From positions 1-45,864 of the forward strand of contig NZ_BPEW01000034.1 in assembly GCF_019654975.1 (NCBI RefSeq): a stretch of 45,864 bases of DNA. The letters are read 5' to 3'. Below are positions 16,011 through 25,088 of this stretch, one piece after another. The translations under genes and the position numbers were made by a program. The stretch comes from Shewanella sp. c952. Its GTDB lineage: Bacteria; Pseudomonadota; Gammaproteobacteria; Enterobacterales; Shewanellaceae. The notes beneath the pieces were generated by a model, which searched no databases, was not told the DNA's origin, and saw only the letters and a list, made by a program, of their open reading frames with translations. How positions within the stretch are numbered: the stretch's first letter is position 1; each line of letters starts with the position of its first letter.

Positions 16011-17851
16011 AGCTCTGCCCCCATCGTGATATGGATACGCCAAGGTCTACTAATGGTATCGGTTTCCTTTAAGCCTACACCCACATCAAATTTCACTGGG
16101 CCTATTGGAGATATCCAATGGATGCCGGCACCGACAGAGGTAATGGCTTCTATCTGATTAACATCAAAGGCGTTACCCGCATCAATAAAGGTGGCTACCC
16201 GCCAAGTGGGGGTGACGTAATACTGATACTCAATGCTACCTACCATCAAATAACGTCCACCGACAACTTCTCTCACTATTTCGCCTTCATCATTTACAGA
16301 GTCTATAGATGGACCAAGTTCGTTATAACTGTAGCCACGAATACTTTGGTCACCACCTGCAAAATAGCGTAATGAGGGCGGGATCTGCGCTAAATTGCTT
16401 TCATTGGTAATATTTGCGGCGAGATCTAGACGCGATACAATACGGTGGTTTTCGAAAAACCGCTGGATCCATTTAAACTTAGCCTGCAGGCGTGCTAAAC
16501 GTACCTCTGAGCCCAAATTTGGATCTGCATACTCTACGCTGTAATACTGCAAAAAGCCTGATTTGGGATCGAGAGAGTTATCACCACGAGACGTTTTAGA
16601 CACATTTGCCCCGAATAGTACAAAGAAGGGATCGTAATCGACACCAGATTGAGTGTAACTCTCACGCATTACTTCGGTAGAGTAATTGAGGATCCATTGA
16701 TGACCGAGACGTTGCTGACGGATAACCGCAAAAAGTAATTTAGATGATTCTAATTGCCCAGTATTCTTAAATTTTCTATCTTCTTCATTGTAAATTTGGG
16801 TCACACCATATTTGTCTCTTAACATGCCAACCCGCAACTTAAGCTGATCATCGAGAGGGTGGGTTAAAGGAATGGTGTAAGTGGTTAAAAACTTTGGTCT
16901 ATCAGGCGCCCATTCTGCTGAGGTTTCTTGAGAATGACCATAACTGTTTATTTGTGGTGTACGCCAAGTCACTCGAACCCGGGGCTCGATATTGTTATCG
17001 ACGGTATTACCGACATCCACACCTAAGCCAAGCTCAATGGAGTGATCCGGTTTAGGGCTGAGATCGACCCTAACGGGAACAAGTAACCCCTCAACTTGCT
17101 CAACTAAAGGTAACACCTTAATGTTTGAAAAGTAGCCTGTATCAAGTAGTTGTCTATTTAATTGCCCCAAATTGCCAGTACTATAGGGAGCATCAAGCTC
17201 GAAAGGGATCAGCTCCTCTAAAATTTCAGGCTGTAGTGTGTGGCCAGTAAAGGTGACTTCACCAATATGGTAGCGTTTACCTGAGTCATAATGCAGCGCT
17301 ATTTTTGCGCTATTGTAATCCCTATCAACTTCTATCTCAGCCTTGTCAAATTTGCCATCAAAATAGCCACGGGCTAATGATAAAGTCAGTAACTGAGCTT
17401 TCAATTCTTCATATACGCCGTGATTAAGCCTATCTCCTGGTCGAATGGCCAATTGGGAAAGCCATTGTTCGAACAGTTGATCATTGCGCATCTCACCACT
17501 AACTTGAATATCAACCCAACGGACTGTAGTTGGCTCTCCAGGAGTGATGTGATAGCTAAGTTGCCAAGGGCCTTTATCGTTACGATTAAACTCTTGCTCT
17601 ATCTTGCTATTGTAATAACCCATAGAGTGCAAAGCGGCATTGATATTATCTTCAGCATTAAAAATAAAAGCACGGCGTTGTACATCTGACTTAGGTAATG
17701 TTCCCAGATGCGCTTTTACATTGCGTTCAAGACTGCCAGTTACGCCTTCTACCTTCAGCGTTAACAGGTCATTTGCGAAAACAGCAAAAGGACTCAGTAG
17801 AAAACCGAACAATAATGTCAGTATGCTGGTTGTTCGAATCAAACTTATCAA
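16007..17851 (-). CDS. tamA: autotransporter assembly factor TamA (Omp85 family)
   Basis: Outer-membrane partner of TamB. 614 residues (E. coli 577). A signal peptide (hydrophobic run ending FAVFA then ND) is followed by three POTRA-like modules to about residue 270 (LKVEGVTGSLERNVKAHL, VRWVDIQVSGEM, IGEVTFTGHTLQPEI). The Omp85 barrel comes next, with the family lid-loop motif in GGDQSIRGYSYNELGP and the final strand ending HITMGAEL. The start is TTG at 17851 without a convincing Shine-Dalgarno; another TTG lies three codons on. The stop overlaps the tamB start by 4 bp, so the two are translated as a unit. It is divergent from the isoaspartyl peptidase gene across 138 bp. Confidence 0.94.
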   Translation of the reverse strand: MISLIRTTSILTLLFGFLLSPFAVFANDLLTLKVEGVTGSLERNVKAHLGTLPKSDVQRRAFIFNAEDNINAALHSMGYYNSKIEQEFNRNDKGPWQLSYHITPGEPTTVRWVDIQVSGEMRNDQLFEQWLSQLAIRPGDRLNHGVYEELKAQLLTLSLARGYFDGKFDKAEIEVDRDYNSAKIALHYDSGKRYHIGEVTFTGHTLQPEILEELIPFELDAPYSTGNLGQLNRQLLDTGYFSNIKVLPLVEQVEGLLVPVRVDLSPKPDHSIELGLGVDVGNTVDNNIEPRVRVTWRTPQINSYGHSQETSAEWAPDRPKFLTTYTIPLTHPLDDQLKLRVGMLRDKYGVTQIYNEEDRKFKNTGQLESSKLLFAVIRQQRLGHQWILNYSTEVMRESYTQSGVDYDPFFVLFGANVSKTSRGDNSLDPKSGFLQYYSVEYADPNLGSEVRLARLQAKFKWIQRFFENHRIVSRLDLAANITNESNLAQIPPSLRYFAGGDQSIRGYSYNELGPSIDSVNDEGEIVREVVGGRYLMVGSIEYQYYVTPTWRVATFIDAGNAFDVNQIEAITSVGAGIHWISPIGPVKFDVGVGLKETDTISRPWRIHITMGAEL

Positions 17852-17989
17852 AAATATCAGACTCTTATTATTAACTTTAGTTTTATGAAGCTATTGTCAC
17901 TAGAATCGCCAAATCAAGCAAGTTGCTGATTGTAATTATGGTCGAAAATAGTTACAAAGAGAGCAAATAAATGCAAAAGGATACCGTTT

Positions 17990-19048
17990 GTGAATTATTC
18001 TCCAATCGTAGTGAGTTGTTTATTGGCATTAACCATTGTAACGCCCGTGGCTTTTGCAACCGAAAAGCCATTTTCTATCGCAATTCATGGCGGTGCAGGT
18101 ACCATTTCCAAAGCAAAACTGACTGATGAGCAGCAAAAGGCCTATCGCAGTAAGCTACAAGAAGCCATTGATGCAGGTTATAAAGTGCTTAGTGAGGGCG
18201 GTGACAGCTTAGAAGCAGTCAGGGTGTCTATTAATATACTTGAAGATAGCCCCTTGTTTAATGCGGGCTTAGGTGCTGTTTACACCTATGATGGTGCTCA
18301 TGAGATGGACTCATCTATTATGGATGGTAAAACCATGAACGCTGGTGCTGTTGCTGGGGTTAGGCATATTAAAAACCCAATCAATTTAGCTCAAACCGTA
18401 ATGGATAAGTCTCCACATGTTATGCTTTCAGGCCAAGGTGCTGAAGAGTTTGCCCTAACACAAGGGTATAATTTGGTACCCGTTAGTCATTTCGATACCG
18501 AAAACCGTTATAAACAACTGCAAAGTGCCAAAGAGAAAATCAAAAAGGCTGAATCAAATAAAGACTATCAGGCAAGCAATGGGCATAACTATAAGCAAAG
18601 TGCTTTAGATTATATGGAGTTCGATTATAAATTTGGCACAGTCGGCGCTGTTGCGCTGGATCAAAACGGTAACCTCGCGGCAGGGACTTCAACCGGTGGC
18701 ATGACGGCAAAGCGCTTCGGGCGTATCGGTGATTCGCCAGTGATTGGCGCTGGAACTTACGCCGAAAATGGTGTTTGTGCTGTGTCTGCTACAGGCCATG
18801 GGGAGTATTTTATCCGCTACCATGTGGCTGGAGATATCTGCGCTAAAGTTAAGTATCAGAAAAAATCGATTATACAAGCGGCTGATGAAGTGATTAATCA
18901 ACGGTTAATTACCGCTGGAGGTACTGGCGGTGTGATAGCTATTGACCAACGTGGCAATATCGCAACACCGTTTAATACCGAAGGTATGTACCGTGCGACC
19001 CGAAAGAAGGGTGAAGCAGCGCAAGTAATGATCTGGTCTGATTTATAG
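17990..19048 (+). CDS. iaaA: exported isoaspartyl peptidase / asparaginase-2 family
   Basis: A member of the Ntn-hydrolase family that removes beta-linked (iso)aspartyl residues from dipeptides and can hydrolyse asparagine. The proenzyme self-cleaves before a threonine: Thr217 in FGTVGAVALD. Other family blocks are IHGGAG (33-37), FNAGLGAVYTYDGAHEMDSSIMDG, GTSTGGMTAKRFGRIGDSP and SATGHGEYFIRYHVA. A signal peptide (NYSPIVVSCLLALTIVTPVAFA) predicts export, unlike cytoplasmic E. coli IaaA. The start is GTG with AAAAGG nine bases upstream. An out-of-frame ATG at 17971 was not used. A hairpin follows, suggesting a single-gene transcript. Whether it acts on peptides or free asparagine cannot be told from sequence. 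Confidence 0.9.
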   Translation: MNYSPIVVSCLLALTIVTPVAFATEKPFSIAIHGGAGTISKAKLTDEQQKAYRSKLQEAIDAGYKVLSEGGDSLEAVRVSINILEDSPLFNAGLGAVYTYDGAHEMDSSIMDGKTMNAGAVAGVRHIKNPINLAQTVMDKSPHVMLSGQGAEEFALTQGYNLVPVSHFDTENRYKQLQSAKEKIKKAESNKDYQASNGHNYKQSALDYMEFDYKFGTVGAVALDQNGNLAAGTSTGGMTAKRFGRIGDSPVIGAGTYAENGVCAVSATGHGEYFIRYHVAGDICAKVKYQKKSIIQAADEVINQRLITAGGTGGVIAIDQRGNIATPFNTEGMYRATRKKGEAAQVMIWSDL

Positions 19049-19056
19049 GACTAGAT

Positions 19057-19098
19057 ATGTGTACCAAACTTAATCACCGAGCTTTGGTACACATTTTC
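19057..19098 (+). terminator. probable terminator after the isoaspartyl peptidase gene
   Basis: ATGTGTACCAAA and TTTGGTACACAT are exact 12-bp inverted arms around a 14-base loop, followed by a short T run (overlapping the arm, TTTT). It begins 9 bp after the stop. The loop is large and the T tract short, so it is a moderate call. Confidence 0.6.
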
Positions 19099-19142
19099 AA
19101 TTACACTTACATGCAATACTCATTGTGCTAATTAGCCGTTTT

Positions 19143-19439
19143 ATGTCACCTAAGCCCGATCGCGTTACCGCGATGAAAAATATTATTAAGCAAGTTAAGC
19201 AGGAGCTCCCTCTTAAAGATCCACAACACTTTGTCTGCGGTCCTGAAGGAGCTTGTATTGGCTGCCCCAAAAAACTGTTAGAGATTGTAGACAGTGAATT
19301 GAGTTATTGGGAGAGTGCAATCGATAATGGTGAGGTCCCTCAATTTGGTGATATTAGTCGTTTTGCAAAACTGTGCAAAAATGTTAGACGAGGATTAGTC
19401 CGGAACAACGTATTGGAAAGTTATCAGAGCACGAAATAG
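19143..19439 (+). CDS. conserved-looking small protein with four cysteines, function unknown
   Basis: 98 residues, soluble, no signal peptide; I do not recognise a named family. Four cysteines: Cys32, Cys38 and Cys41 in VCGPEGACIGCPKKLLEIVD, and Cys78 in KLCKNVRRG. The spacing Cx5Cx2C plus one distant Cys could bind zinc or an iron-sulfur cluster. The rest is predicted helical and rich in Lys/Glu. ATG 19143 is preferred for its family-like start (MSPKPDRVTAMKNIIKQV). A GTG at 19125 would add six residues. Neither has a good Shine-Dalgarno. It sits between an exported peptidase and an outer-membrane-like protein, which gives no clear functional hint. Confidence 0.75.
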   Translation: MSPKPDRVTAMKNIIKQVKQELPLKDPQHFVCGPEGACIGCPKKLLEIVDSELSYWESAIDNGEVPQFGDISRFAKLCKNVRRGLVRNNVLESYQSTK

Positions 19440-19526
19440 TAGTGCATAAGCTTTGAATCAGATTAAGTATGAAATGACGCTAGAAAGAATCGTGAATTTG
19501 TAACACTTCTAAATCATAGGCATTCG

Positions 19527-20525
19527 ATGCATATTTATAGAGTAATGATATGTTTGATCATGATCATGTTGAGCAACATAGCTTATGGGGCGAGCCAATC
19601 AATAAACTCTCTTGATAACATGGTGAGTAGAGTTGCAAAACAGAATATAGCGACAGCCATTGTGTTAACCGATGCCAATTTAATCACGTTAGGAGTGGTT
19701 AATTTTGACCCTAGCTCGGTTATCGATTTTGGCGATCTAGATGCTGGGTCTGAAAGCTCGCTTGAGCGGCGCCGAGAGCTAAAAAGCTATTCTTTACCTT
19801 GGCATTCCGATTGGAGTGAGTTAACACCAAATTGGAACACTTCTACCTACCTTAAATTTTCTTACGTCGGATCCAGTCAAACCGTCGACTTTTCTCAATC
19901 AGCTGAAAATTTTGATTCTTTTACTGAAAAAAGTTACTTATTTCAGGCTGAGCAACGTTGGCAACATGCGCTCAGTGAGCATTGGAAAATGCAGTTTGGC
20001 ATCGGAGCACAAACAATTTGGTATGAAAATAATTTTCAATATCGAAGCGTATTGGAACAGTTAGCACCTGTATTTGATAATGGGCTACTTAATACTTCTT
20101 ATGGTGCGTTAATGATTGATCCATCAATCGAGTTTAGATACGACAGTCACTTTTATGGTCATCGGTGGCAGTTCATCAGTAGTTATCGATATGCCATCGG
20201 CCATACTCTTTTAACCGACTCAGAACCGCAAAAGGTGACATCAAAAGTCGGCCGTTTTAACAACACCTTACTGTTTCATTATCAGCTTCCACAAATGGGT
20301 ATGAATGATAATGAACTTCGCTTTATGTTTAAAAGAATTGATTTATCGGGAGATGCAGTTGAGCCTTTAGCGACCGACCACTACTATGAAGTTGGCGCGG
20401 GCTGGGTGATTGACACACCTTGGTTAAATTCATGGGTAGATAACTTAGGTATTGGCGTTACAGTTAATGTTGGTAGCGTCCTAAGCGGTGGTAGTATTTT
20501 GCTCTTATTTAATGAAGATATTTAG
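19527..20525 (+). CDS. outer-membrane beta-barrel-like protein (solitary autotransporter-barrel type)
   Basis: 332 residues with a signal peptide (MICLIMIMLSNIAYG then AS). The remainder has alternating strand patterns with many aromatic residues, e.g. TYLKFSYVG, YLFQAEQRWQHALSEHWKMQFGIG, WQFISSYRYAIGH and FNNTLLFHYQLP, typical of a small outer-membrane barrel. It resembles the solitary outer-membrane autotransporter-like barrel family of marine gammaproteobacteria (Pfam Omp_AT), but I assign this from memory of the pattern only. No passenger domain is present: only about 90 residues precede the first clear strand. An AGG lies seven bases before the ATG. It appears monocistronic. The role is unknown. 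Confidence 0.7.
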   Translation: MHIYRVMICLIMIMLSNIAYGASQSINSLDNMVSRVAKQNIATAIVLTDANLITLGVVNFDPSSVIDFGDLDAGSESSLERRRELKSYSLPWHSDWSELTPNWNTSTYLKFSYVGSSQTVDFSQSAENFDSFTEKSYLFQAEQRWQHALSEHWKMQFGIGAQTIWYENNFQYRSVLEQLAPVFDNGLLNTSYGALMIDPSIEFRYDSHFYGHRWQFISSYRYAIGHTLLTDSEPQKVTSKVGRFNNTLLFHYQLPQMGMNDNELRFMFKRIDLSGDAVEPLATDHYYEVGAGWVIDTPWLNSWVDNLGIGVTVNVGSVLSGGSILLLFNEDI

Positions 20526-20704
20526 CCCCCATTAAATGTGTATCGATTTCCAGTTCGCTTGCTCAATATTCGATAATACAAGCATATAGCGCGGAATTTA
20601 ATTTTCAGATTCTAGTCACTCGTTTAAGGCAATCGCTTTAATCCACTCCCCAATTGCCAAATATTAGCTAAACTAAAATTGAGGTAAATAATTAGGGGAA
20701 TGTA

Positions 20705-21121
20705 ATGGATTCAATACATGTAAAAGAGCATATGGATCGTCAACCAGTGATGCTAACGCCTTCAATGTCTTTAGCGACTGCAGTGGAAAATCTATTAACT
20801 AACAAAAAATTAGGAGCTCCAGTTGTTGATAATGACGGCAAGCTAGTGGGCTTTTTATCACAACAAGATTGTTTAGCTGTGATGCTCAAAAGCAGTTATC
20901 ACTGTGATTTAACCGCTATCGTTAAAGATTGCATGCGCACCGATGTATTATCAGTTGAGCCCAATACCAGTGTATTAACTTTAGCTGAGCAGATGTTAGG
21001 CCCAAAACCTAAGGTTTATCCAGTGGTAGATGACGGCAAAGTAGTCGGCACCATTAACCGAACAAATGTACTTGCGGCCATTAATACCTATATGCAGCAA
21101 TGTTATTTAACACCCGCTTAA
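20705..21121 (+). CDS. CBS domain-pair protein
   Basis: 138 residues made almost entirely of two CBS repeats. The first runs about 5-60 (VKEHMDRQPVMLTPSMSL ... GAPVVDNDGKLVGFLSQQDCL). The second runs about 72-130 (VKDCMRTDVLSVEPNTSV ... VYPVVDDGKVVGTINRTNVL). Such pairs bind adenine nucleotides and usually regulate a fused or separate partner. Here no partner domain is fused, so the target is unknown. It is cytoplasmic. AGGGGA six bases before the ATG gives a strong start. It precedes hrpA by about 90 bp, but this does not imply a shared role. Confidence 0.9.
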   Translation: MDSIHVKEHMDRQPVMLTPSMSLATAVENLLTNKKLGAPVVDNDGKLVGFLSQQDCLAVMLKSSYHCDLTAIVKDCMRTDVLSVEPNTSVLTLAEQMLGPKPKVYPVVDDGKVVGTINRTNVLAAINTYMQQCYLTPA

Positions 21122-21209
21122 AATATAAAGATATTTTATATCTGCTATACCACTGACGTGCGTTCCTTGTTAGGATCGGCCTCTTTGATTTTGGCTATGG
21201 AATTTGCAC

Positions 21210-24200
21210 TTGAGTTCGCAACAGCATCATTTATCTAACGCATTTTTAAAACACTGTTATGAAGCCGACGCCGCTAAAATAAGGCGTCGCCTTTTTAGGC
21301 TTCGTAAAGAACTTGATTCTGACAAAAAGAGTGCAACGTTAGATTCTCTTGAGCAGTTGGCACTAGCGTCTCGTAAAAAAGTTGAGCTGCGCTTAGCAAA
21401 TCGTCCACAAGTGACCTTTCCTGAAAATCTACCTGTATCGCAAAAACGAGATGAAATAGCGACGGCCATCGCCGGAAATCAGGTGGTTATTATTGCCGGT
21501 GAAACCGGTTCTGGTAAAACCACTCAGTTACCTAAAATCTGTCTTGAATTGGGTCTAGGCACTCGTGGCCTAATAGGCCATACACAGCCACGTAGACTTG
21601 CTGCCCGCAGTGTTGCCACTCGCATTGCTGAAGAGATGAATACGCCACTTGGTGAAGCAGTAGGTTTTAAAGTACGTTTTGCCGACGCGATTAAGCCAGA
21701 GTCCTATATCAAATTAATGACCGACGGTATTTTATTGGCAGAACTTACCTCGGATAAGTTCTTGAATCAGTATGACGCCATCATTATTGATGAAGCGCAC
21801 GAGCGTAGTCTTAACATTGATTTTATTTTGGGTTATTTGAAGAATGTTTTAAAGAAGCGCCCTGATCTTAAGGTGATAATTACCTCCGCCACTATCGATG
21901 TTGAGCGTTTCTCGCAACATTTTAATGGTGCGCCAGTGATTGAGGTTTCTGGCCGTACTTATCCAGTAGAGACTCGCTATCGTCCGTTAGTTAGAGACAG
22001 TGATGAAGATTTAGATCTGGTGGAAGGTATTTTTGCCGCAACAGATGAGCTGATCAATGAAGGTCTTGGTGACATTCTTATATTTATGAATGGTGAGCGA
22101 GAAATTCGAGACGTAGCAGAGCAACTGAATCGAAGACAGTATCGAGACACAGAAATCCTGCCCTTATATGCAAGACTCTCTTATGGTGAGCAGTCAAAAG
22201 TATTTAAGAGTCATGTTGGTAGGCGTATCGTCTTGGCGACAAACGTAGCGGAGACATCTTTAACCGTACCGGGTATTCGGTATGTCATAGACCCTGGAAC
22301 AGCGCGTATTAGTCGTTACAGCTATCGTACCAAGGTACAACGATTGCCGATTGAACCTATTTCACAAGCAAGTGCTAATCAGCGTCAAGGTCGTTGCGGC
22401 CGTGTCGCACCAGGGATCTGTATAAGATTATATAGTGAAGATGATTTTACTTCTCGTCCTGAGTTTACCGATCCTGAGATTTTACGAACAAACCTAGCAT
22501 CGGTAATTTTGAAAATGCTGGCTATTGGTTTAGGGGATATCGAAGGCTTCCCATTTATTCAGCCACCAGATGCCCGTTATATACGTGATGGTTTTATGTT
22601 GCTTGAGGAGCTCCAAGCAGTAAGTCAGGCAAAAGGCCAGCTCAATCTCACCGCTCTAGGTAAGCAGCTTGCTCATATCCCTGTTGATCCACGCCTAGCA
22701 AGAATGGTTATACAGGCGCAGCAGAATGGTTGTTTGCATGAAGCGCTAGTGATCACCTCTGCGCTGTCTATCCAAGATCCGCGTGAGCGGCCAATGGATA
22801 AGAAGCAAGCTGCCGATCAAGCACACAACCGCTTTAGCGATAAAGATTCAGATTTTGTCTCATATCTAAATCTTTGGGATTTCTTAAAACAGAGCCAAAA
22901 AGAACTGTCGAGCAATCAGTTTAGAAAGCAGTGTAAGGCTGAATTTTTAGCCTACCTTAGAGTGCGTGAATGGCAAGATCTCTATGCCCAGCTGAGGCAA
23001 GCTACCCATGAGCTAAAGTGGAAGCTTAACGACACTAATGCTGAATTGAATTATGAGCTTTTACATAAGTCTTTATTAACCGGGTTATTGAGCCATATTG
23101 GTTTTAAAGATAAAGACAAAGAGTACCTTGGTGCCCGTAATCGTAAGTTTTTTGTGTTTCCAGGTTCGCCTCTCGCCAAGAAAGGCCCCAAATGGTTAAT
23201 GGCGGCAGAGCTCACTGAAACATCACGTTTATTTGCACGCTGCTGCGCGAAGATCCAGCCAGAATGGATAGAGCCGCTTGCGGCACACTTAGTCAAGAAA
23301 AACTATGTAGAACCGCATTTCGAGTCAAAACAAGGTTCGGTGGTCGCGCTAGAGAATCAAGTGCTGTATGGCTTGCAGATCGTAAATCGACGTAAAGTGC
23401 AATATGGGCCGATTGAACCCGTTGAAGCGCGGGATATCTTTATTCGTTCGGCGTTAGCTGAGGGCGAACTTAGGACTAGTGAAGCGTTTTTCATCAATAA
23501 CCAGAAATTATTGCTCGATATCGAATCGCTTGAACATAAGTCTCGCCGACGAGATATTTTAGTCGACGAACAAGCATTGTTTCATTTCTATGAACCTAAA
23601 ATACCCGCAGATATTTATAACGCACCGACGTTTATAAAATGGTGGAAAAAAGCAAAGCAAAAAAATCCTGATTTACTTGATTTTGAACGTGAAGCGTTAA
23701 TGCAACGCAGTAGTGACCATGTGTCTGCGTTGGACTTCCCTGAAAAGTGGCATAAAGGTAATTTGAAACTTAAGATCAGTTACCACTTTGAGCCGTCAGC
23801 TGCGGATGATGGAGTGTCGGTTCATATCCCTGTTGCATTGATCAACCAGGTCGATGACATTGATTTTGATTGGATAGTACCAGGGTTACGAGAAGAAAAA
23901 TGCATCGCATTGATAAAGTCATTGCCCAAAGCGCTACGCAGAAATTTTGTCCCTGCACCAGATTATGCCAAGGCCTGTTTACAAGCGATCACACCTTTCG
24001 AATTGCCACTGATTGAAGCGATGTGCAAACAGCTGCTTAGAATGAGTGGAGTGCGAATTTCAGCTGAGGATTTTGATGACACGCAGTTAGCACAGCATCT
24101 GTTAGTCAATTTTAAAATTGAAGGTGATAAAGGAAAATTATTAACTCAAGGACGCATTCTTGAACCGTTAAAATCGAGTATGCAAGGACAGGTTGTACAG

Positions 24201-25088
24201 GCTATCCGTGAAGTTGCTGACTCCGGTATTGAGCAAAAAGGGATCGAGAAATGGACCTTTGGTGATTTGCCAAAGCGATTTGAACAAAAGAAAGGTAATT
24301 TTGAAGTTAAAGCCTTTCCTGCGCTGGTTGATGATAAAACCAGTGTTTCGATTAAATTATTTGATGATGAGTTTGAGGCGCAGAAACAGCATCGAGTGGG
24401 TCTGCAGCGATTGTTATTAATCAATATTCCTTCGCCAGTTAAGCATCTACAAAAATCACTGCCAAATAAAGCCAAGTTGGCGATGTATTTTAACCCGTTT
24501 GGCCAAGTGCAAGTGCTGATTGACGATATATTATCAGCGGCAGTACAACAGCTTATTGATGAAAAAGGGATCGATATTCGTGCAGAGCAGCAGTTTGATG
24601 AAGCCAGAGAGTGGGTGAGGCAAGAGCTTAATCCTACAGCGGAAAAAATTGCTCTAAAAGTAGAAGAAGTTCTCACTATTTATAATCGTATAAAGAAGCG
24701 TTTGAAAGGAAAGATAAGCTTAGATATTGCCTTTGCTATGAGTGATATTCAAAGCCAACTTGACCAATTAGTCTTTAAAGGCTTTGTAGAGCAGTGCGGT
24801 TGGAGCCGACTTAGCGATATTATTCGTTACTTAAAAGGGATCGAAAACCGCTTAGATAAACTACCAGTTGATCCTAACCGTGATCGTTTGCATATGCATA
24901 GTATTAACAAAGTTCAAGAAGTGCTAAAAGGCCAAATGGCTAAACTGCCTAAATCTATGCCTATACCTGATGTTTTGACGGAAGCACGGTGGATGATAGA
25001 GGAGTATAGAGTGTCTTGTTTTGCTCAAGTGTTGGGGACTGCTTATCCGATATCTGAGAAACGAATTTTAAATCAGTTGCAAAGCTAA
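21210..25088 (+). CDS. hrpA: ATP-dependent RNA helicase HrpA
   Basis: A DEAH-box RNA helicase (about 1292 aa; E. coli 1300) implicated in mRNA processing and ribosome rescue in E. coli. Motif I AGETGSGKTTQLP lies near residues 96-108, motif Ia TQPRRLAARSVA follows, motif II is IIIDEAHERS, motif III TSAT and motif VI NQRQGRCGRVAPG. The HA2 and OB-fold regions follow (PVDPRLARMV, LLTGLLSHIGFKDKDKEYLGARN), then the long DUF3418 C-terminus ending GTAYPISEKRILNQL. No ATG is usable. TTG 21210 is chosen because GGA at 21199-21201 gives an 8-nt spacer; TTG 21204 two codons earlier is too close to it. It is not linked to an obvious partner. Confidence 0.95.
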   Translation: MSSQQHHLSNAFLKHCYEADAAKIRRRLFRLRKELDSDKKSATLDSLEQLALASRKKVELRLANRPQVTFPENLPVSQKRDEIATAIAGNQVVIIAGETGSGKTTQLPKICLELGLGTRGLIGHTQPRRLAARSVATRIAEEMNTPLGEAVGFKVRFADAIKPESYIKLMTDGILLAELTSDKFLNQYDAIIIDEAHERSLNIDFILGYLKNVLKKRPDLKVIITSATIDVERFSQHFNGAPVIEVSGRTYPVETRYRPLVRDSDEDLDLVEGIFAATDELINEGLGDILIFMNGEREIRDVAEQLNRRQYRDTEILPLYARLSYGEQSKVFKSHVGRRIVLATNVAETSLTVPGIRYVIDPGTARISRYSYRTKVQRLPIEPISQASANQRQGRCGRVAPGICIRLYSEDDFTSRPEFTDPEILRTNLASVILKMLAIGLGDIEGFPFIQPPDARYIRDGFMLLEELQAVSQAKGQLNLTALGKQLAHIPVDPRLARMVIQAQQNGCLHEALVITSALSIQDPRERPMDKKQAADQAHNRFSDKDSDFVSYLNLWDFLKQSQKELSSNQFRKQCKAEFLAYLRVREWQDLYAQLRQATHELKWKLNDTNAELNYELLHKSLLTGLLSHIGFKDKDKEYLGARNRKFFVFPGSPLAKKGPKWLMAAELTETSRLFARCCAKIQPEWIEPLAAHLVKKNYVEPHFESKQGSVVALENQVLYGLQIVNRRKVQYGPIEPVEARDIFIRSALAEGELRTSEAFFINNQKLLLDIESLEHKSRRRDILVDEQALFHFYEPKIPADIYNAPTFIKWWKKAKQKNPDLLDFEREALMQRSSDHVSALDFPEKWHKGNLKLKISYHFEPSAADDGVSVHIPVALINQVDDIDFDWIVPGLREEKCIALIKSLPKALRRNFVPAPDYAKACLQAITPFELPLIEAMCKQLLRMSGVRISAEDFDDTQLAQHLLVNFKIEGDKGKLLTQGRILEPLKSSMQGQVVQAIREVADSGIEQKGIEKWTFGDLPKRFEQKKGNFEVKAFPALVDDKTSVSIKLFDDEFEAQKQHRVGLQRLLLINIPSPVKHLQKSLPNKAKLAMYFNPFGQVQVLIDDILSAAVQQLIDEKGIDIRAEQQFDEAREWVRQELNPTAEKIALKVEEVLTIYNRIKKRLKGKISLDIAFAMSDIQSQLDQLVFKGFVEQCGWSRLSDIIRYLKGIENRLDKLPVDPNRDRLHMHSINKVQEVLKGQMAKLPKSMPIPDVLTEARWMIEEYRVSCFAQVLGTAYPISEKRILNQLQS

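Noticed and set aside
24146..24676. 176-codon open frame antisense to hrpA
   Set aside because: Composition is Ser/Cys-rich shadow of the hrpA codons, with no start signal. hrpA itself matches its family throughout.
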